DNA of 64,000 nt from the NCBI GenBank assembly GCA_045580875.1, contig JAZNOP010000117.1:35566-99565 (forward strand), given 5' to 3'. This document shows, piece after piece, positions 1-8,326 of the stretch (position 1 is its first letter; every line of letters begins with the position of its first letter). This DNA comes from SIG598 sp045580875. GTDB taxonomy: Bacteria > Bacillota > Clostridia > Oscillospirales > Acutalibacteraceae. Below the pieces are notes generated by a model. The model searched no databases, was not told the origin of the DNA, and saw nothing but the letters and a program-made list of their open reading frames with translations. A program made the translations under genes and the position numbers.

Positions 1-687
1 GACAACTGCATCGGAATTTTCACTCATGCCTATTGCGGCACGGTGACGGGTACCCATATTCGGGTCTATGTCGGTATTCTGTGTCAGAGGAAGTATGCAG
101 CCGGCGGCGCACACGCGGTTGTCGCGTATTACAACTGCGCCGTCATGCAGCGGTGCTTTATTGAAGAAAATATTAGCTATGACAGGAACATTCGGCGCTG
201 CATCGACTATCGTTCCTGTGCTGACTATGTCGTTCAGCTTTATCTCCTGTTCGAACACGATGAGCGCGCCCATGCACTGCTTCTTGAGCGTACGTGCGCT
301 CTCGACAACATTGCTTATGGTTGCGAGTGTCTCACTGCGTTTTGCTTCGTCTTCATCCTTGCCGAAAAGATTGGAAACAGAAAATTTGCTTCTGCCGACT
401 TTTTCCAGCACGCTTCTTATTTCAGGCTGGAATACGAAGACCAGCGCTATTGCTGCATTGCGGATGATAACGTCGACTATGTATGATACCATCTGCAGAT
501 GAAGAATGCCTGCAACTACATAGGTTGCAAGAATAACCAGCACTCCCTTGAATACCATCTGCGCTCTGGAATCTCTGATGAAAACCAGAAGCTTATAAAA
601 AATAAAAGATATTATCGCAATATCAGCAATATCGCTCCAGCCAACTTCGCTCAGAACGATCTTAATTCCTTCAAGAACCCCGCTCAT
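1..687 (-). CDS. cdaA: Diadenylate cyclase CdaA (partial, C-terminus beyond window edge)
   Basis: Makes the second messenger c-di-AMP from two ATP at the membrane. 229 codons are present, read right to left, and the frame runs open off the left edge. Hydrophobic segments lie at about residues 22-38, 46-62 and 78-88, as in the CdaA family. The DAC domain shows the D182-G183-A184 motif and R214-H215-R216 (TRHRAAIG), both needed for nucleotide binding and catalysis. The ATG at 687 is preceded by a GGAGG-type site about 5 bases upstream. In Firmicutes cdaA is normally followed by cdaR and glmM, which would lie outside the window. The family call is secure; only the 3' end is unseen. Confidence 0.95.
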   Translation of the reverse strand, partial: MSGVLEGIKIVLSEVGWSDIADIAIISFIFYKLLVFIRDSRAQMVFKGVLVILATYVVAGILHLQMVSYIVDVIIRNAAIALVFVFQPEIRSVLEKVGRSKFSVSNLFGKDEDEAKRSETLATISNVVESARTLKKQCMGALIVFEQEIKLNDIVSTGTIVDAAPNVPVIANIFFNKAPLHDGAVVIRDNRVCAAGCILPLTQNTDIDPNMGTRHRAAIGMSENSDAVV

Positions 688-870
688 AAGAATCCTCCGG
701 GCATATATTTCAACAGGCATCAGTGCCTTTTCTGCGCACTTATCCTTTATACTATATTATTTTAACATATATACAGCAGGATTCAATATTTTTTTGTATT
801 CAAAATAAAAAAATTTGTACAGTCTCTGCCAGTTCTTAAGCCCATGACCAACATACACAAAACGGACAAA

Positions 871-908
871 AGGACAGACCGATGTTTCCGTCCGCATCAG
901 TCTGTCCT
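871..908 (-). terminator. Intrinsic terminator of the desulfurase/DUF3343 operon
   Basis: 14-bp stem (871-884 pairing with 895-908) with one G.U pair on the minus strand, followed on that strand by TTTTG. It lies just after the stop codon at 914. Confidence 0.75.
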
Positions 909-913
909 GCGAT

Positions 914-2050
914 TCAGATTATAGAATGCACAGCTGCAAGCAGCCTGCTGCACTCACACTCCGAGGTATACATCGACGGGCATATACGCACTGTTCCGCG
1001 TTCAGCTGTCCCCGCTGCGTTGTGAGCATCAGCGGCGCAGTGAAGCCCGGCTCGCACTGCAATCCCCATTGCCGCAAGCCGCTCGCCTGCCTCATCTGCC
1101 GCCATATCACCTATATTGAACGACAACAGAGGTACGTGACGTCCGGTTTCCGGTACGCCGGTATACAGCTTCACACCGCGCATACGGTTCAGCTCGCTGT
1201 AAATATTTCTTACAAGCTCCATCTCATGCCGGTATATCTTATCGGTTCCCGCCCTCTGAACTGCCGCTGTACCGCTGTCGAGAGCACATATTCCCGGAAC
1301 ATTCAGCGTACCGCTCTCCAGCCGGTCGGGCAGAAAGTCGGGCTGTTCACGCTGTGTGGACAAACTGCCTGTTCCACCCTCAATCAGGCTCTCCGGCAGC
1401 ACCCTGCCGCTGCACACAAGCACTCCCAGCCCCATCAGCCCGTAGAGTCCTTTATGGGCTGGCACACAGACAAAATCAGCGCCGCATTCTCTGATATCAA
1501 GCGGCAGTACACCTGCCGACTGAGCGGCATCAATGCCGAAAATAAGCCCGTATCTGCGGCATACAGCGCCTATCTGCTTCACAGGAAGAACAACACCGAG
1601 CACATTCGATGCATGGGTGCAGAATATCATTCTGGTATTCCTTCTGATCTGCCGTCCGAACTCCGCTGCTATCTGCCACGGGTCTTTATTCAGTACACTG
1701 ACCCTTGTGACCTGCACTCCCTGTCTCTGCAGCGCATACAGCGGACGTACCACCGCGTTATGCTCGAGGTCAGATATTATGACGTGATCTCCCGGTTGGA
1801 GGCAGCCTTTGAGCACATAATTGACCGACGCAGTACAATTGGCTGTGAATATTATATTCTCCGGAGAGCCGGCTCCGAAAAAGTCCGCAAGCCGTCTGCG
1901 CGCTGCGTAAACAGCTTTTTCCGATTCCATCGCTGCCGGATATCCGCCTCTGCCAGGATTGGCAAAATACCGTCCGGCGGCTTCTGCCGCTGCGCAATAT
2001 ACCTCCGGCGGTTTCGGCCATGTTGTTGCCGCATTGTCAAAATATATCAT
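914..2050 (-). CDS. Cysteine desulfurase family protein (class V aminotransferase fold)
   Basis: PLP enzyme of the SufS/CsdB-like branch, expected to release sulfur (or selenium) from cysteine or selenocysteine. The 378-residue protein starts with the family signature YFDNAATTWPKP. The Schiff-base lysine is K200 in PAHKG and the candidate persulfide cysteine is C338 in AGLHCA, both in the expected places. The ATG overlaps the stop of the upstream DUF3343 gene by four bases (ATGA), so the two are translationally coupled. This desulfurase plus DUF3343 pairing is recurrent in clostridia and differs from the IscS-like enzyme at 25979-27130. The physiological substrate cannot be decided from sequence. 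Confidence 0.85.
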   Translation of the reverse strand: MIYFDNAATTWPKPPEVYCAAAEAAGRYFANPGRGGYPAAMESEKAVYAARRRLADFFGAGSPENIIFTANCTASVNYVLKGCLQPGDHVIISDLEHNAVVRPLYALQRQGVQVTRVSVLNKDPWQIAAEFGRQIRRNTRMIFCTHASNVLGVVLPVKQIGAVCRRYGLIFGIDAAQSAGVLPLDIRECGADFVCVPAHKGLYGLMGLGVLVCSGRVLPESLIEGGTGSLSTQREQPDFLPDRLESGTLNVPGICALDSGTAAVQRAGTDKIYRHEMELVRNIYSELNRMRGVKLYTGVPETGRHVPLLSFNIGDMAADEAGERLAAMGIAVRAGLHCAADAHNAAGTAERGTVRICPSMYTSECECSRLLAAVHSII

Positions 2051-2271
2051 TCGGGAGCCTTTATCTCTGACTTTATCCGTATCCCCACCCCCTCAAGAAC
2101 CGCAGCTGCACGCTTGCGCGCAAAATCGCTGACTCCCACTGCATGCACACAGCCAGAGCCGGTTTCTGTCAGCTTTCTGCGCTGCGCGATTATACCTGCC
2201 GCAGATAGCACCTCCTGAGCTCTGACAGTTCTCGTCTGCGGCCCTATTACAAGCCATATCATTATTTTCAT
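2047..2271 (-). CDS. DUF3343 family small protein
   Basis: 74 residues, the usual length of DUF3343, a family described as a putative Se/S carrier-like protein. One cysteine (C41, in GSGCVHAV) sits where a sulfur or selenium carrier residue would be expected. It is translationally coupled to the desulfurase downstream, so handing sulfur to or from that enzyme is a reasonable inference, not shown here. The start is a little uncertain: an ATG at 2271 directly follows AGGGAAG, and a second in-frame ATG four codons on (2262) has better spacing. Confidence 0.7.
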   Translation of the reverse strand: MKIMIWLVIGPQTRTVRAQEVLSAAGIIAQRRKLTETGSGCVHAVGVSDFARKRAAAVLEGVGIRIKSEIKAPE

Positions 2272-2403
2272 CTTCCCTGACAGTAAATTTAAGCTTCCGG
2301 CGAAATTGCCGGTCTCTCCTTACCATCATATTCATATCCGGCTGCAAAGGTACATATTAATTATCAACCTACCGCAAGTCGGAAAAGAAAGGGAGATTGT
2401 CCT

Positions 2404-2988
2404 ATGTTCGTATGGTCGTTCAGGATGTCCAAACGCGAGCTGCTCATAATTGCCATTGGTGCAGCGGCTTTTCTTATTACCGTATTTCTTCTGCTCTTCC
2501 CCTCCGGCAGCAGAGAAACCTCTGCTCTTGCCGAATCAGGCTTCACGCTTGAAGCTGATGGCACTGACGGGCGAATGAAGTTTCTTTCGCAGTTCGGCTG
2601 GCAGTGCGAACCGGAGCCGGTGTCGGTCAAAGAGGTGATTATTCCGGCAAAATTCAACGATGTCTACACCGGCTACAACGAGCTGCAGAAGCAGCAGGGA
2701 TTTGACCTTCAGCGATATTCCGGACGCCGTGTCAAACTGTGGACCTACCGCGTGACCAACTATCCCGGCGGGCTGAGCGATGTTGTCGCAAATCTGCTCA
2801 TTCTCGACGGCAAGGTCATCGGCGGAGACATAAGCTCCTCGCTGCTTGACGGATTCATGCACGGATTTGATCCTGCGCAGTTTCCTGCAGAGACAGCACT
2901 GGCTTACATGACTGCTTCCGGAGTTGAGCGCACTGTTCCTGAAAGTATCCCCGCCAACTCCGAAATCCCGCCTGAAGATGACGAATAA
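2404..2988 (+). CDS. DUF4830 domain membrane-anchored protein
   Basis: 194 residues. A single N-terminal TM segment (about 12-32) is followed by an extracellular part. The stretch around residues 57-115 (RMKFLSQFGW ... VIIPAKFNDVY ... YNELQKQQGF ... TYRVTNYPG) matches the pattern I know for DUF4830. The C-terminus is acidic (ends PPEDDE). The ATG follows AAGGGAGA at seven bases. It is divergent from the DUF3343/desulfurase pair. Function unknown; clostridial members are mostly single-pass surface proteins. Confidence 0.7.
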   Translation: MFVWSFRMSKRELLIIAIGAAAFLITVFLLLFPSGSRETSALAESGFTLEADGTDGRMKFLSQFGWQCEPEPVSVKEVIIPAKFNDVYTGYNELQKQQGFDLQRYSGRRVKLWTYRVTNYPGGLSDVVANLLILDGKVIGGDISSSLLDGFMHGFDPAQFPAETALAYMTASGVERTVPESIPANSEIPPEDDE

Positions 2989-3006
2989 TTCTGCTTTACA
3001 CCAAAA

Positions 3007-3038
3007 AACGCCCCGAAGCCATAGCCTCGGGGCGTTTT
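3007..3038. terminator. Bidirectional intrinsic terminator between convergent genes
   Basis: Perfect 10-bp stem (3007-3016 with 3027-3036, AACGCCCCGA) with TTTT on the plus side and AAAAAA before it (T-run on the minus strand). It ends both the DUF4830 gene and the zinc-ribbon gene. Confidence 0.85.
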
Positions 3039-3073
3039 CATTATTCCACTTGTTGTTTATGCAAAGAAAGATC

Positions 3074-3352
3074 TTACTGATCTTCTCTCATCTTTGCAAA
3101 ACACTCGCTGCAGTAGACCGGACGGTCCTCACGCGGCTTGAAGGGAACTCTTGCTTCCTGACCGCACTCTGCGCAGGTAGCAGTGAACATCTCACGCGCG
3201 GGTCTGCCAGCGTTCTTCTTTGCGTCGCGGCAAGCCTTGCAGCGGAGCGGCTCATTAACAAAGCCCTTGGATGCGTAGAATTCCTGCTCGCCGGCAGTGA
3301 AAACGAATTCCTGGCCGCAGTCTTTGCAGATGAGAGTCTTGTCTTCGTACAT
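3074..3352 (-). CDS. Zinc-ribbon domain protein
   Basis: 92 residues with four CxxC pairs: C9-x2-C12, C38-x2-C41, C60-x2-C63 and C80-x2-C83, giving two zinc ribbons of the probable zinc-binding (zf-trcl-like) type. No other domain is present. The ATG follows GAGG. It lies downstream of the SigH-like sigma gene on the same strand and could be co-transcribed with it across the 120-base gap. The role is unknown; small proteins of this type are common in clostridia and may bind nucleic acid or act as zinc stores. Confidence 0.7.
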   Translation of the reverse strand: MYEDKTLICKDCGQEFVFTAGEQEFYASKGFVNEPLRCKACRDAKKNAGRPAREMFTATCAECGQEARVPFKPREDRPVYCSECFAKMREDQ

Positions 3353-3472
3353 TGTTTTTACCTCGCTTTGGAAAAATGATAATTAGATTTTGCCCGCGGA
3401 CGGTGGTGAGCCGTTCCAAAGACATTTGATTATGCAGGCGGCCTTTTTGACCGCTGATGCCAGAATTGCGGA

Positions 3473-4090
3473 TCATCGCAGACCGGGTTTCAGCTTGCGG
3501 CGAACACGCTGGAGTGCGTTGTTCACTGCCTTTTCTGCTATTCCCAGATTGTTTGCGATATCCTGATAGGACCGACCGGCAAGATACATCGTAAACACTT
3601 TGTATTCAAGCTCCGAAAGCTTTTCTCTGAGCTGCCCGTGCAGCTCAGCAATACTTTCACGGATCAGTATCTGCTCTTCAGGATCAGTCCCACCGCTCAC
3701 TTCACCGTTTATCTCCGACCTTGACAGATAGTCAGATAATTCCAAATATCCGGACAGCGGCTTGTTTTTATCGCTTTCCGACCTGCGCAGCACTGAGCGC
3801 AGACGGTTGTCGATGCAGACACCCGCATATGTCCTGAACGAGGCCTTACCTTCGCCTGAATAGCTTTCGACAGCATCAAGCAGGGCAAGAGAACACTCCT
3901 GCATATAATCCTGAGCTTCATCGCCCGACGGTTTGATGCAGGATATTTTGTAAAGCATGAGCCTGGTGTATCTGTTGAGCAATTCGGTGAACGCCTGAGG
4001 ATATTTTTCAGCTGCGAGACGGGCAAGCTCCTCATCATTGACTCCGATGAACAGATTACCTGTATCTTCACGCAACAAACTGTCTCTCAA
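3473..4090 (-). CDS. sigH: SigH (Spo0H)-like RNA polymerase sigma factor
   Basis: Sigma-70 family, 205 residues. Region 2 covers about 25-100 (YMQECSLALLDAVESY) and region 4 about 140-203. The region 4 string YLAGRSYQDIA ... NNALQRVRRKLK closely resembles SigH of Bacillus, which drives early sporulation and stationary-phase genes. A TTG start fits best, being seven bases after AAGGGGA. No anti-sigma gene adjoins it, which also suits SigH rather than an ECF factor. I am confident it is a sigma factor and fairly confident of the SigH class. Confidence 0.8.
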   Translation of the reverse strand: MRDSLLREDTGNLFIGVNDEELARLAAEKYPQAFTELLNRYTRLMLYKISCIKPSGDEAQDYMQECSLALLDAVESYSGEGKASFRTYAGVCIDNRLRSVLRRSESDKNKPLSGYLELSDYLSRSEINGEVSGGTDPEEQILIRESIAELHGQLREKLSELEYKVFTMYLAGRSYQDIANNLGIAEKAVNNALQRVRRKLKPGLR

Positions 4091-4183
4091 TCAAACGTCC
4101 CCTTCACATAATATTCACATACTACGTTGTTTTTAGAATACAACGATTTTACTCACTTGTCAATACAAATGTTAAAAGAATAT

Positions 4184-5314
4184 TTACATTTTTGTGAAAA
4201 ATTCGATTGCCGGAAGCATATTTCTCTTCATGTCACACTTTTCTTCAACGGCATTTCTGATGCGTTTTCTTGCCTCCGGATAATTATCGGCAAACAGCCT
4301 GTCATTCATCTCAATTACCGCATTTATATCCATCGGGCTGTCATCAAACGGTATCTGCAGGCAGAAATCACAATCATCCTCAAGGAAGAGCAGTTTCATT
4401 TCTGTAACTATCGCAAGTCCGCGGGCAGCGTATTCAACCGTCTTAAGCGGTGTACCCTCTGTCATATTCTTGCGGTGAGCGGTCAGAGCACACAGACCGA
4501 CCGAGCATTTGTCATAAACCTCATCAAGCTGCTCGCCGAAAAGTGAGCCGTAGAAAATCACCTTGTCTTCAAGTCCGAGCTCTTTTGCAATACTTTCGTA
4601 TCTCTCGCGCTCAATGCCGTCACCTACAGCGTGAAGCACGACCTCGCGGTCTCCGCCGGCGGCGTAGTAATCCGCCATGCCCTGCATCACACGCTCAAGT
4701 CCGTGCCAGCGCATCATCGACGAAACCGATATCATATCCAGTCTTTCCGGATAATAGCCGTATTCAGTCAGCTTGAAATCCTCCATGCAAAGTCCGTTTT
4801 TCATGCAGAAGGTCGGCACTCCGTACACATTGTCCACTGAATTGGATACTCCGACAAGGTCGATATTCCTGTAGCACCGTCTGCGGAAAAGCTTGTCGCA
4901 GACGAGCTTCGGTATACCCTTGATCCCCTGCAGTATCAGCTCGGGCTCATACGGATAGGTCGGTATCTCAAGCAGCACGCGAAGTCCGTGTGCTTTCATG
5001 TTTTTCAGCATGGCTTCCATGTTGTTGCAGAAGAACTGGAAACGGATATATGCTCCGGTGTACTCCTTTGCATCAAGCTGGGCCGCTGCCGCATCAGCAA
5101 GGAATTTTCTCTTTGAGATGCCGGCTGTGTTCTCCATTACGGTGTGCTGACCGTCAGGTGCAATGACAACCGCACCGCTGCCGTACTGACCTACGAGTGT
5201 GCATTCCATTCCTGCGGCAGTGAATGCGCGCAGCTGGAATTCTATTTTTTTGATGACTCCGAGAAACTTCTTCTCCTTGTAGTCAACAAAGGTAACATAC
5301 AGTAAATTTTTCAC
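4184..5314 (-). CDS. Glycosyltransferase (GT-B fold, GT4-like)
   Basis: 376 residues, cytoplasmic. The C-terminal half has a GT-B donor-site pattern: HAVGDGIERERYESIAKELG, then DKVIFYG, then the E-x7-E-like segment TEGTPLKTVEYAARG at about 308-322. The start is a GTG at 5314, nine bases after AAGGAG. The gene is 20 bases downstream of a second glycosyltransferase, so the two probably act in one surface-glycan or exopolysaccharide pathway. No polymerase or flippase is in view, so the product is unknown. Confidence 0.8.
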   Translation of the reverse strand: MKNLLYVTFVDYKEKKFLGVIKKIEFQLRAFTAAGMECTLVGQYGSGAVVIAPDGQHTVMENTAGISKRKFLADAAAAQLDAKEYTGAYIRFQFFCNNMEAMLKNMKAHGLRVLLEIPTYPYEPELILQGIKGIPKLVCDKLFRRRCYRNIDLVGVSNSVDNVYGVPTFCMKNGLCMEDFKLTEYGYYPERLDMISVSSMMRWHGLERVMQGMADYYAAGGDREVVLHAVGDGIERERYESIAKELGLEDKVIFYGSLFGEQLDEVYDKCSVGLCALTAHRKNMTEGTPLKTVEYAARGLAIVTEMKLLFLEDDCDFCLQIPFDDSPMDINAVIEMNDRLFADNYPEARKRIRNAVEEKCDMKRNMLPAIEFFTKM

Positions 5315-5334
5315 GCTGAAACGCTCCTTGGCAA

Positions 5335-6474
5335 TCAGTTCTTTATCGAATGGGAAAGATAAAAATCAGTAAGGAAATCAGCTGTGGTGCTGATATCGTA
5401 GCCTGCCTTCACAACAGCATCAACTGTGTCGCGCCGGTCAAAATCACGGAACAATGCTATCGCCTGCGCCCATGCCCGATGACCCTCTTCAAGCGGCAGA
5501 TAAACCACGTTTCCGGTCAGGTCGGCTTCGACGGTTATTCCGGCGGAAAATACGCACGGCAGACCGGCTGACTGAGCTTCTACGCCGACAAGCGGAAGTC
5601 CTTCGAAAAATGACGGCATTACAAACACATCAAATGCCTGCATCAGCTCATTTACATCAGAGCGCAGGCCGAGGAAAATGACCTTGTCAGCTACTCCGAG
5701 CTCCTGTGCAAGTGCCTTTGCCGCCGGCATATCATTGCCCTCACCGACAAAGCAGACCACCGCCTCCGGCACAATCTCAAGCAGAGCAGGAAGCGTTTCT
5801 ATCAGGTATTTCTGATTCTTCTGCGGGAAGAACCGTGCCACGTTGCCGATTATGAATTTATCCTCAAGCCCGAGCTCTGCACGCTTTGCGCTGCGCACTG
5901 TCTCATTGAACCGGAACTTCTCTGTCTCGACACCATTATTGACAATTGTAACGCGACCGGCTTTTACATCATCTTCGCTGTAGAACCACTTCGCAGCAGC
6001 GTATGAGCAGGCAAACCAGTCGGTTGCAAGCTTCGGGATTCCTGCGCTGAGTATATCAGACACAACGCCGGAAAGCCCCTTCGACGAGCGCTCGTTATGG
6101 CTGTGGGAAATAAGGCAGCCGACATTGCCGTATTTTTTTGCAATCGGCATATATATCGACGCGGTATTTGTCATGTGCCCGTGGACAATATTGTACTCCT
6201 GATGCTCAGTGAAGAAATCCTTCAGAGCGCGGCGGTATTCGAAAAATTTATTGTAATAGGTCTTTGTCGTGGACTTTATCTTCGGCATTTCATATATTCT
6301 GCCGCCGAGCGAACGTATCTCTTCATTGTAGTCTGCATCAGGCTTGCCATAGTGGGCAAGGAAATCAAACTGTATGCGCTCGCGGTCGATGTGGCGGTAG
6401 ACATTCATTATCATTGTCTCAATTCCGCCTCTGTCCATTCTGCCGATGACGTGCAGTACTCTGACAGGCTCCAT
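5335..6474 (-). CDS. Glycosyltransferase family 4 (EpsF-like)
   Basis: 379 residues. It opens with RVLHVIGRMDRGGIETMIMN, the glycine-rich acceptor-domain start seen in EpsF/WcaK-type GT4 enzymes. The donor domain has VCFVGEGNDMPAAKALA, DKVIFLG and the conserved PSFFEGLPLVGVEAQSAGLP. The frame extends to an upstream ATG at 6490-6492, but the AGGAAG site seven bases ahead of the ATG at 6474 supports the shorter form. First gene of a two-gene minus-strand unit with the transferase at 4184-5314. Confidence 0.85.
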   Translation of the reverse strand: MEPVRVLHVIGRMDRGGIETMIMNVYRHIDRERIQFDFLAHYGKPDADYNEEIRSLGGRIYEMPKIKSTTKTYYNKFFEYRRALKDFFTEHQEYNIVHGHMTNTASIYMPIAKKYGNVGCLISHSHNERSSKGLSGVVSDILSAGIPKLATDWFACSYAAAKWFYSEDDVKAGRVTIVNNGVETEKFRFNETVRSAKRAELGLEDKFIIGNVARFFPQKNQKYLIETLPALLEIVPEAVVCFVGEGNDMPAAKALAQELGVADKVIFLGLRSDVNELMQAFDVFVMPSFFEGLPLVGVEAQSAGLPCVFSAGITVEADLTGNVVYLPLEEGHRAWAQAIALFRDFDRRDTVDAVVKAGYDISTTADFLTDFYLSHSIKN

Positions 6475-6762
6475 CGGGTCACTTCCTTTCATTTATCACA
6501 CGGATATAATCCGTCGTGAATTCTTTCAATTTATATAAAATTATAAAGACATTGTACTACAGACCTGCTTTGAATGTCAACATAAAGCCGGTTCATTAAT
6601 ATCTGCTGCAGCACATCATTTTACCGCGATACTGTTATCGAAGATTGAATTAGCAATAATTATATGATATAATCTGACTGTATGGATATATGCTTGCTCA
6701 AACACAGTTTTACTGCAATAAAAAAAGGAGACCGTTCAATTCTGCGGTCAAGGTACACTGCT

Positions 6763-8118
6763 ATGTTTTTATTCAAAAAGAAAGACAAAACCCCAAAAAA
6801 TGATAAAAAGCAGAACAAGTCGCTCCAGAGCGCTGATGACTCCTGCGGTCTTTCCGACCACGACGAACTCACCGGTGTTCTGACTCTGACAAAATTCTAC
6901 GATGATGCTGCAGAGTGCATACGCGCCTACATGGGCGCACGATTTGCCATCTGCTGCACGACCGTCGGCAACCTTGCCGCTGTCAACGAGCTTCACGGCA
7001 CTGATGCAGGAAACAACGTTCTGCGCGAGGTTGCACGCATTCTCACCACCTGTGACACTCCGCTCATTGTTGCCAGAGAGAGAGCAAAATTTGTTTTCCT
7101 GACCAGATATTCCGATGAACAGCAGCTGGCACTGTGGATTGAAAATCTTCACGCACAGCTTGCTCTTGCCGGAAAGGTTGTTCCCGGCGCACCCAGGCTG
7201 TATATGCAGACCGGAATCTATGCGACAGAGGGTCGTCTTGTTGCACTCACTCCCGAGGAGATGACCGAGCTTGCCGGCAGCGCTCATACCGAGGCTGCAA
7301 AGCGCACTCATTCCTCGTATATCTTCTACTCTGACCAGCTTAAGCTTGCTGCTCAGGAAGAGAAAATACTCGAGCAGGATATGCATGAGGCGCTTGCAAA
7401 GAAGCAGTTCACAGTATATATCCAGCCGAGATACAGCATCACCACCGACAGAATAATCGGAGGCAAGCTGATATCCAGCTGGCTGCACCCTGAAAGAGGT
7501 GTAATCGCGGCATACCGCTACATACCGATGTTCGTCAAGAACGGCTTCATCATCGACCTTGATATCTATATGCTGGAGAGACTGTGCGAGATGCTGCGCG
7601 GCTGGCTTGATGCCGGTCTCAGACCCATGCCGATGTCTCTGAACGTTCCCCGTCTGTTGGTCACCGAGTCGGAAAAATACGCCTCTGTCTACGAGCAGAT
7701 GAAGGAGAAATACAATATCCCCGACGGACTTATTGAACTGGAATTCTCCGAGCGTCTTATCGATGATAACTTCAGTGCTTCAGCGCTTATTATGAAGCGC
7801 ATGAAGAAGAGCGGATTCCTGTGTGCGGTTGAAAACTACGGTTCAGGAGCTACAGCAGAGCGCACGCTGCTCGAGACCGGTATAAATACAGTCAAGCTTT
7901 CGCGCGATTTCTTCGAGGACGGCAGCCTCAGTGATTCAAGTCGTGCGGTGATTTCCCGCACTGTTGAAATTGCTCACGCAAACGGCATACTTGTTGCTGC
8001 AACCGGCGTGCCTGACAGCCTTATGGAAGAGCTCGGCGATCTTGGCTGCGATATCATTCAGCGCAAGCTGTCCGCCATGCCGCTGTCAGCAGACGATTTT
8101 ACAGCTATTCTGCGTTAG
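6763..8118 (+). CDS. Degenerate GGDEF-EAL protein (probable c-di-GMP effector or inactive regulator)
   Basis: 451 residues from the ATG at 6763, which has AAGG nine bases upstream; the frame is open further up to 6682. The GGDEF-like domain covers about 32-190 and retains DHDELTGVLT, but the signature loop reads RERAKF (105-110) instead of GG(D/E)EF. The EAL-like domain covers about 205-451: the EAL triplet reads KLI (235-237), the metal-binding DD pair reads EN (357-358) and the usual KID reads KLS. N294 and K378 are kept. Both domains should therefore be catalytically dead. No TM or sensor domain is visible. It stands alone between a divergent glycosyltransferase unit and aroC. Confidence 0.85.
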   Translation: MFLFKKKDKTPKNDKKQNKSLQSADDSCGLSDHDELTGVLTLTKFYDDAAECIRAYMGARFAICCTTVGNLAAVNELHGTDAGNNVLREVARILTTCDTPLIVARERAKFVFLTRYSDEQQLALWIENLHAQLALAGKVVPGAPRLYMQTGIYATEGRLVALTPEEMTELAGSAHTEAAKRTHSSYIFYSDQLKLAAQEEKILEQDMHEALAKKQFTVYIQPRYSITTDRIIGGKLISSWLHPERGVIAAYRYIPMFVKNGFIIDLDIYMLERLCEMLRGWLDAGLRPMPMSLNVPRLLVTESEKYASVYEQMKEKYNIPDGLIELEFSERLIDDNFSASALIMKRMKKSGFLCAVENYGSGATAERTLLETGINTVKLSRDFFEDGSLSDSSRAVISRTVEIAHANGILVAATGVPDSLMEELGDLGCDIIQRKLSAMPLSADDFTAILR

Positions 8119-8150
8119 TCATTCCGTCCGGTCACCAAACCATAAGCTGC

Positions 8151-8189
8151 ACGGTGCTTTCTCTTTCAGGGAAGGCACCGTTTGTTTTT
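8151..8189 (+). terminator. Intrinsic terminator after the GGDEF-EAL gene
   Basis: 11-bp stem (8151-8161 with 8171-8181), loop of nine bases, followed by TTTGTTTTTA. Confidence 0.8.
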
Positions 8190-8326
8190 ATGCAGCTGTA
8201 CCCTGATGCGGCTTAATTTTATATAAACAAATACTTTATACTAAAATATCATATAACTATTCCCTTTTGGATCATAATATGATAAAATAACTTGATAATT
8301 CGATTTGTTCTTTGGAGGGATGATTC

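Noticed and set aside
926..2218. 430-codon plus-strand frame opposite the desulfurase
   Set aside because: Antisense shadow; the composition (His, Cys, Arg rich) is unlike a real protein here and there is no ribosome binding site.
6769..7488. 239-codon minus-strand frame under the GGDEF-EAL gene
   Set aside because: Cysteine-rich shadow frame without start signals; the plus-strand frame has clear domain homology.
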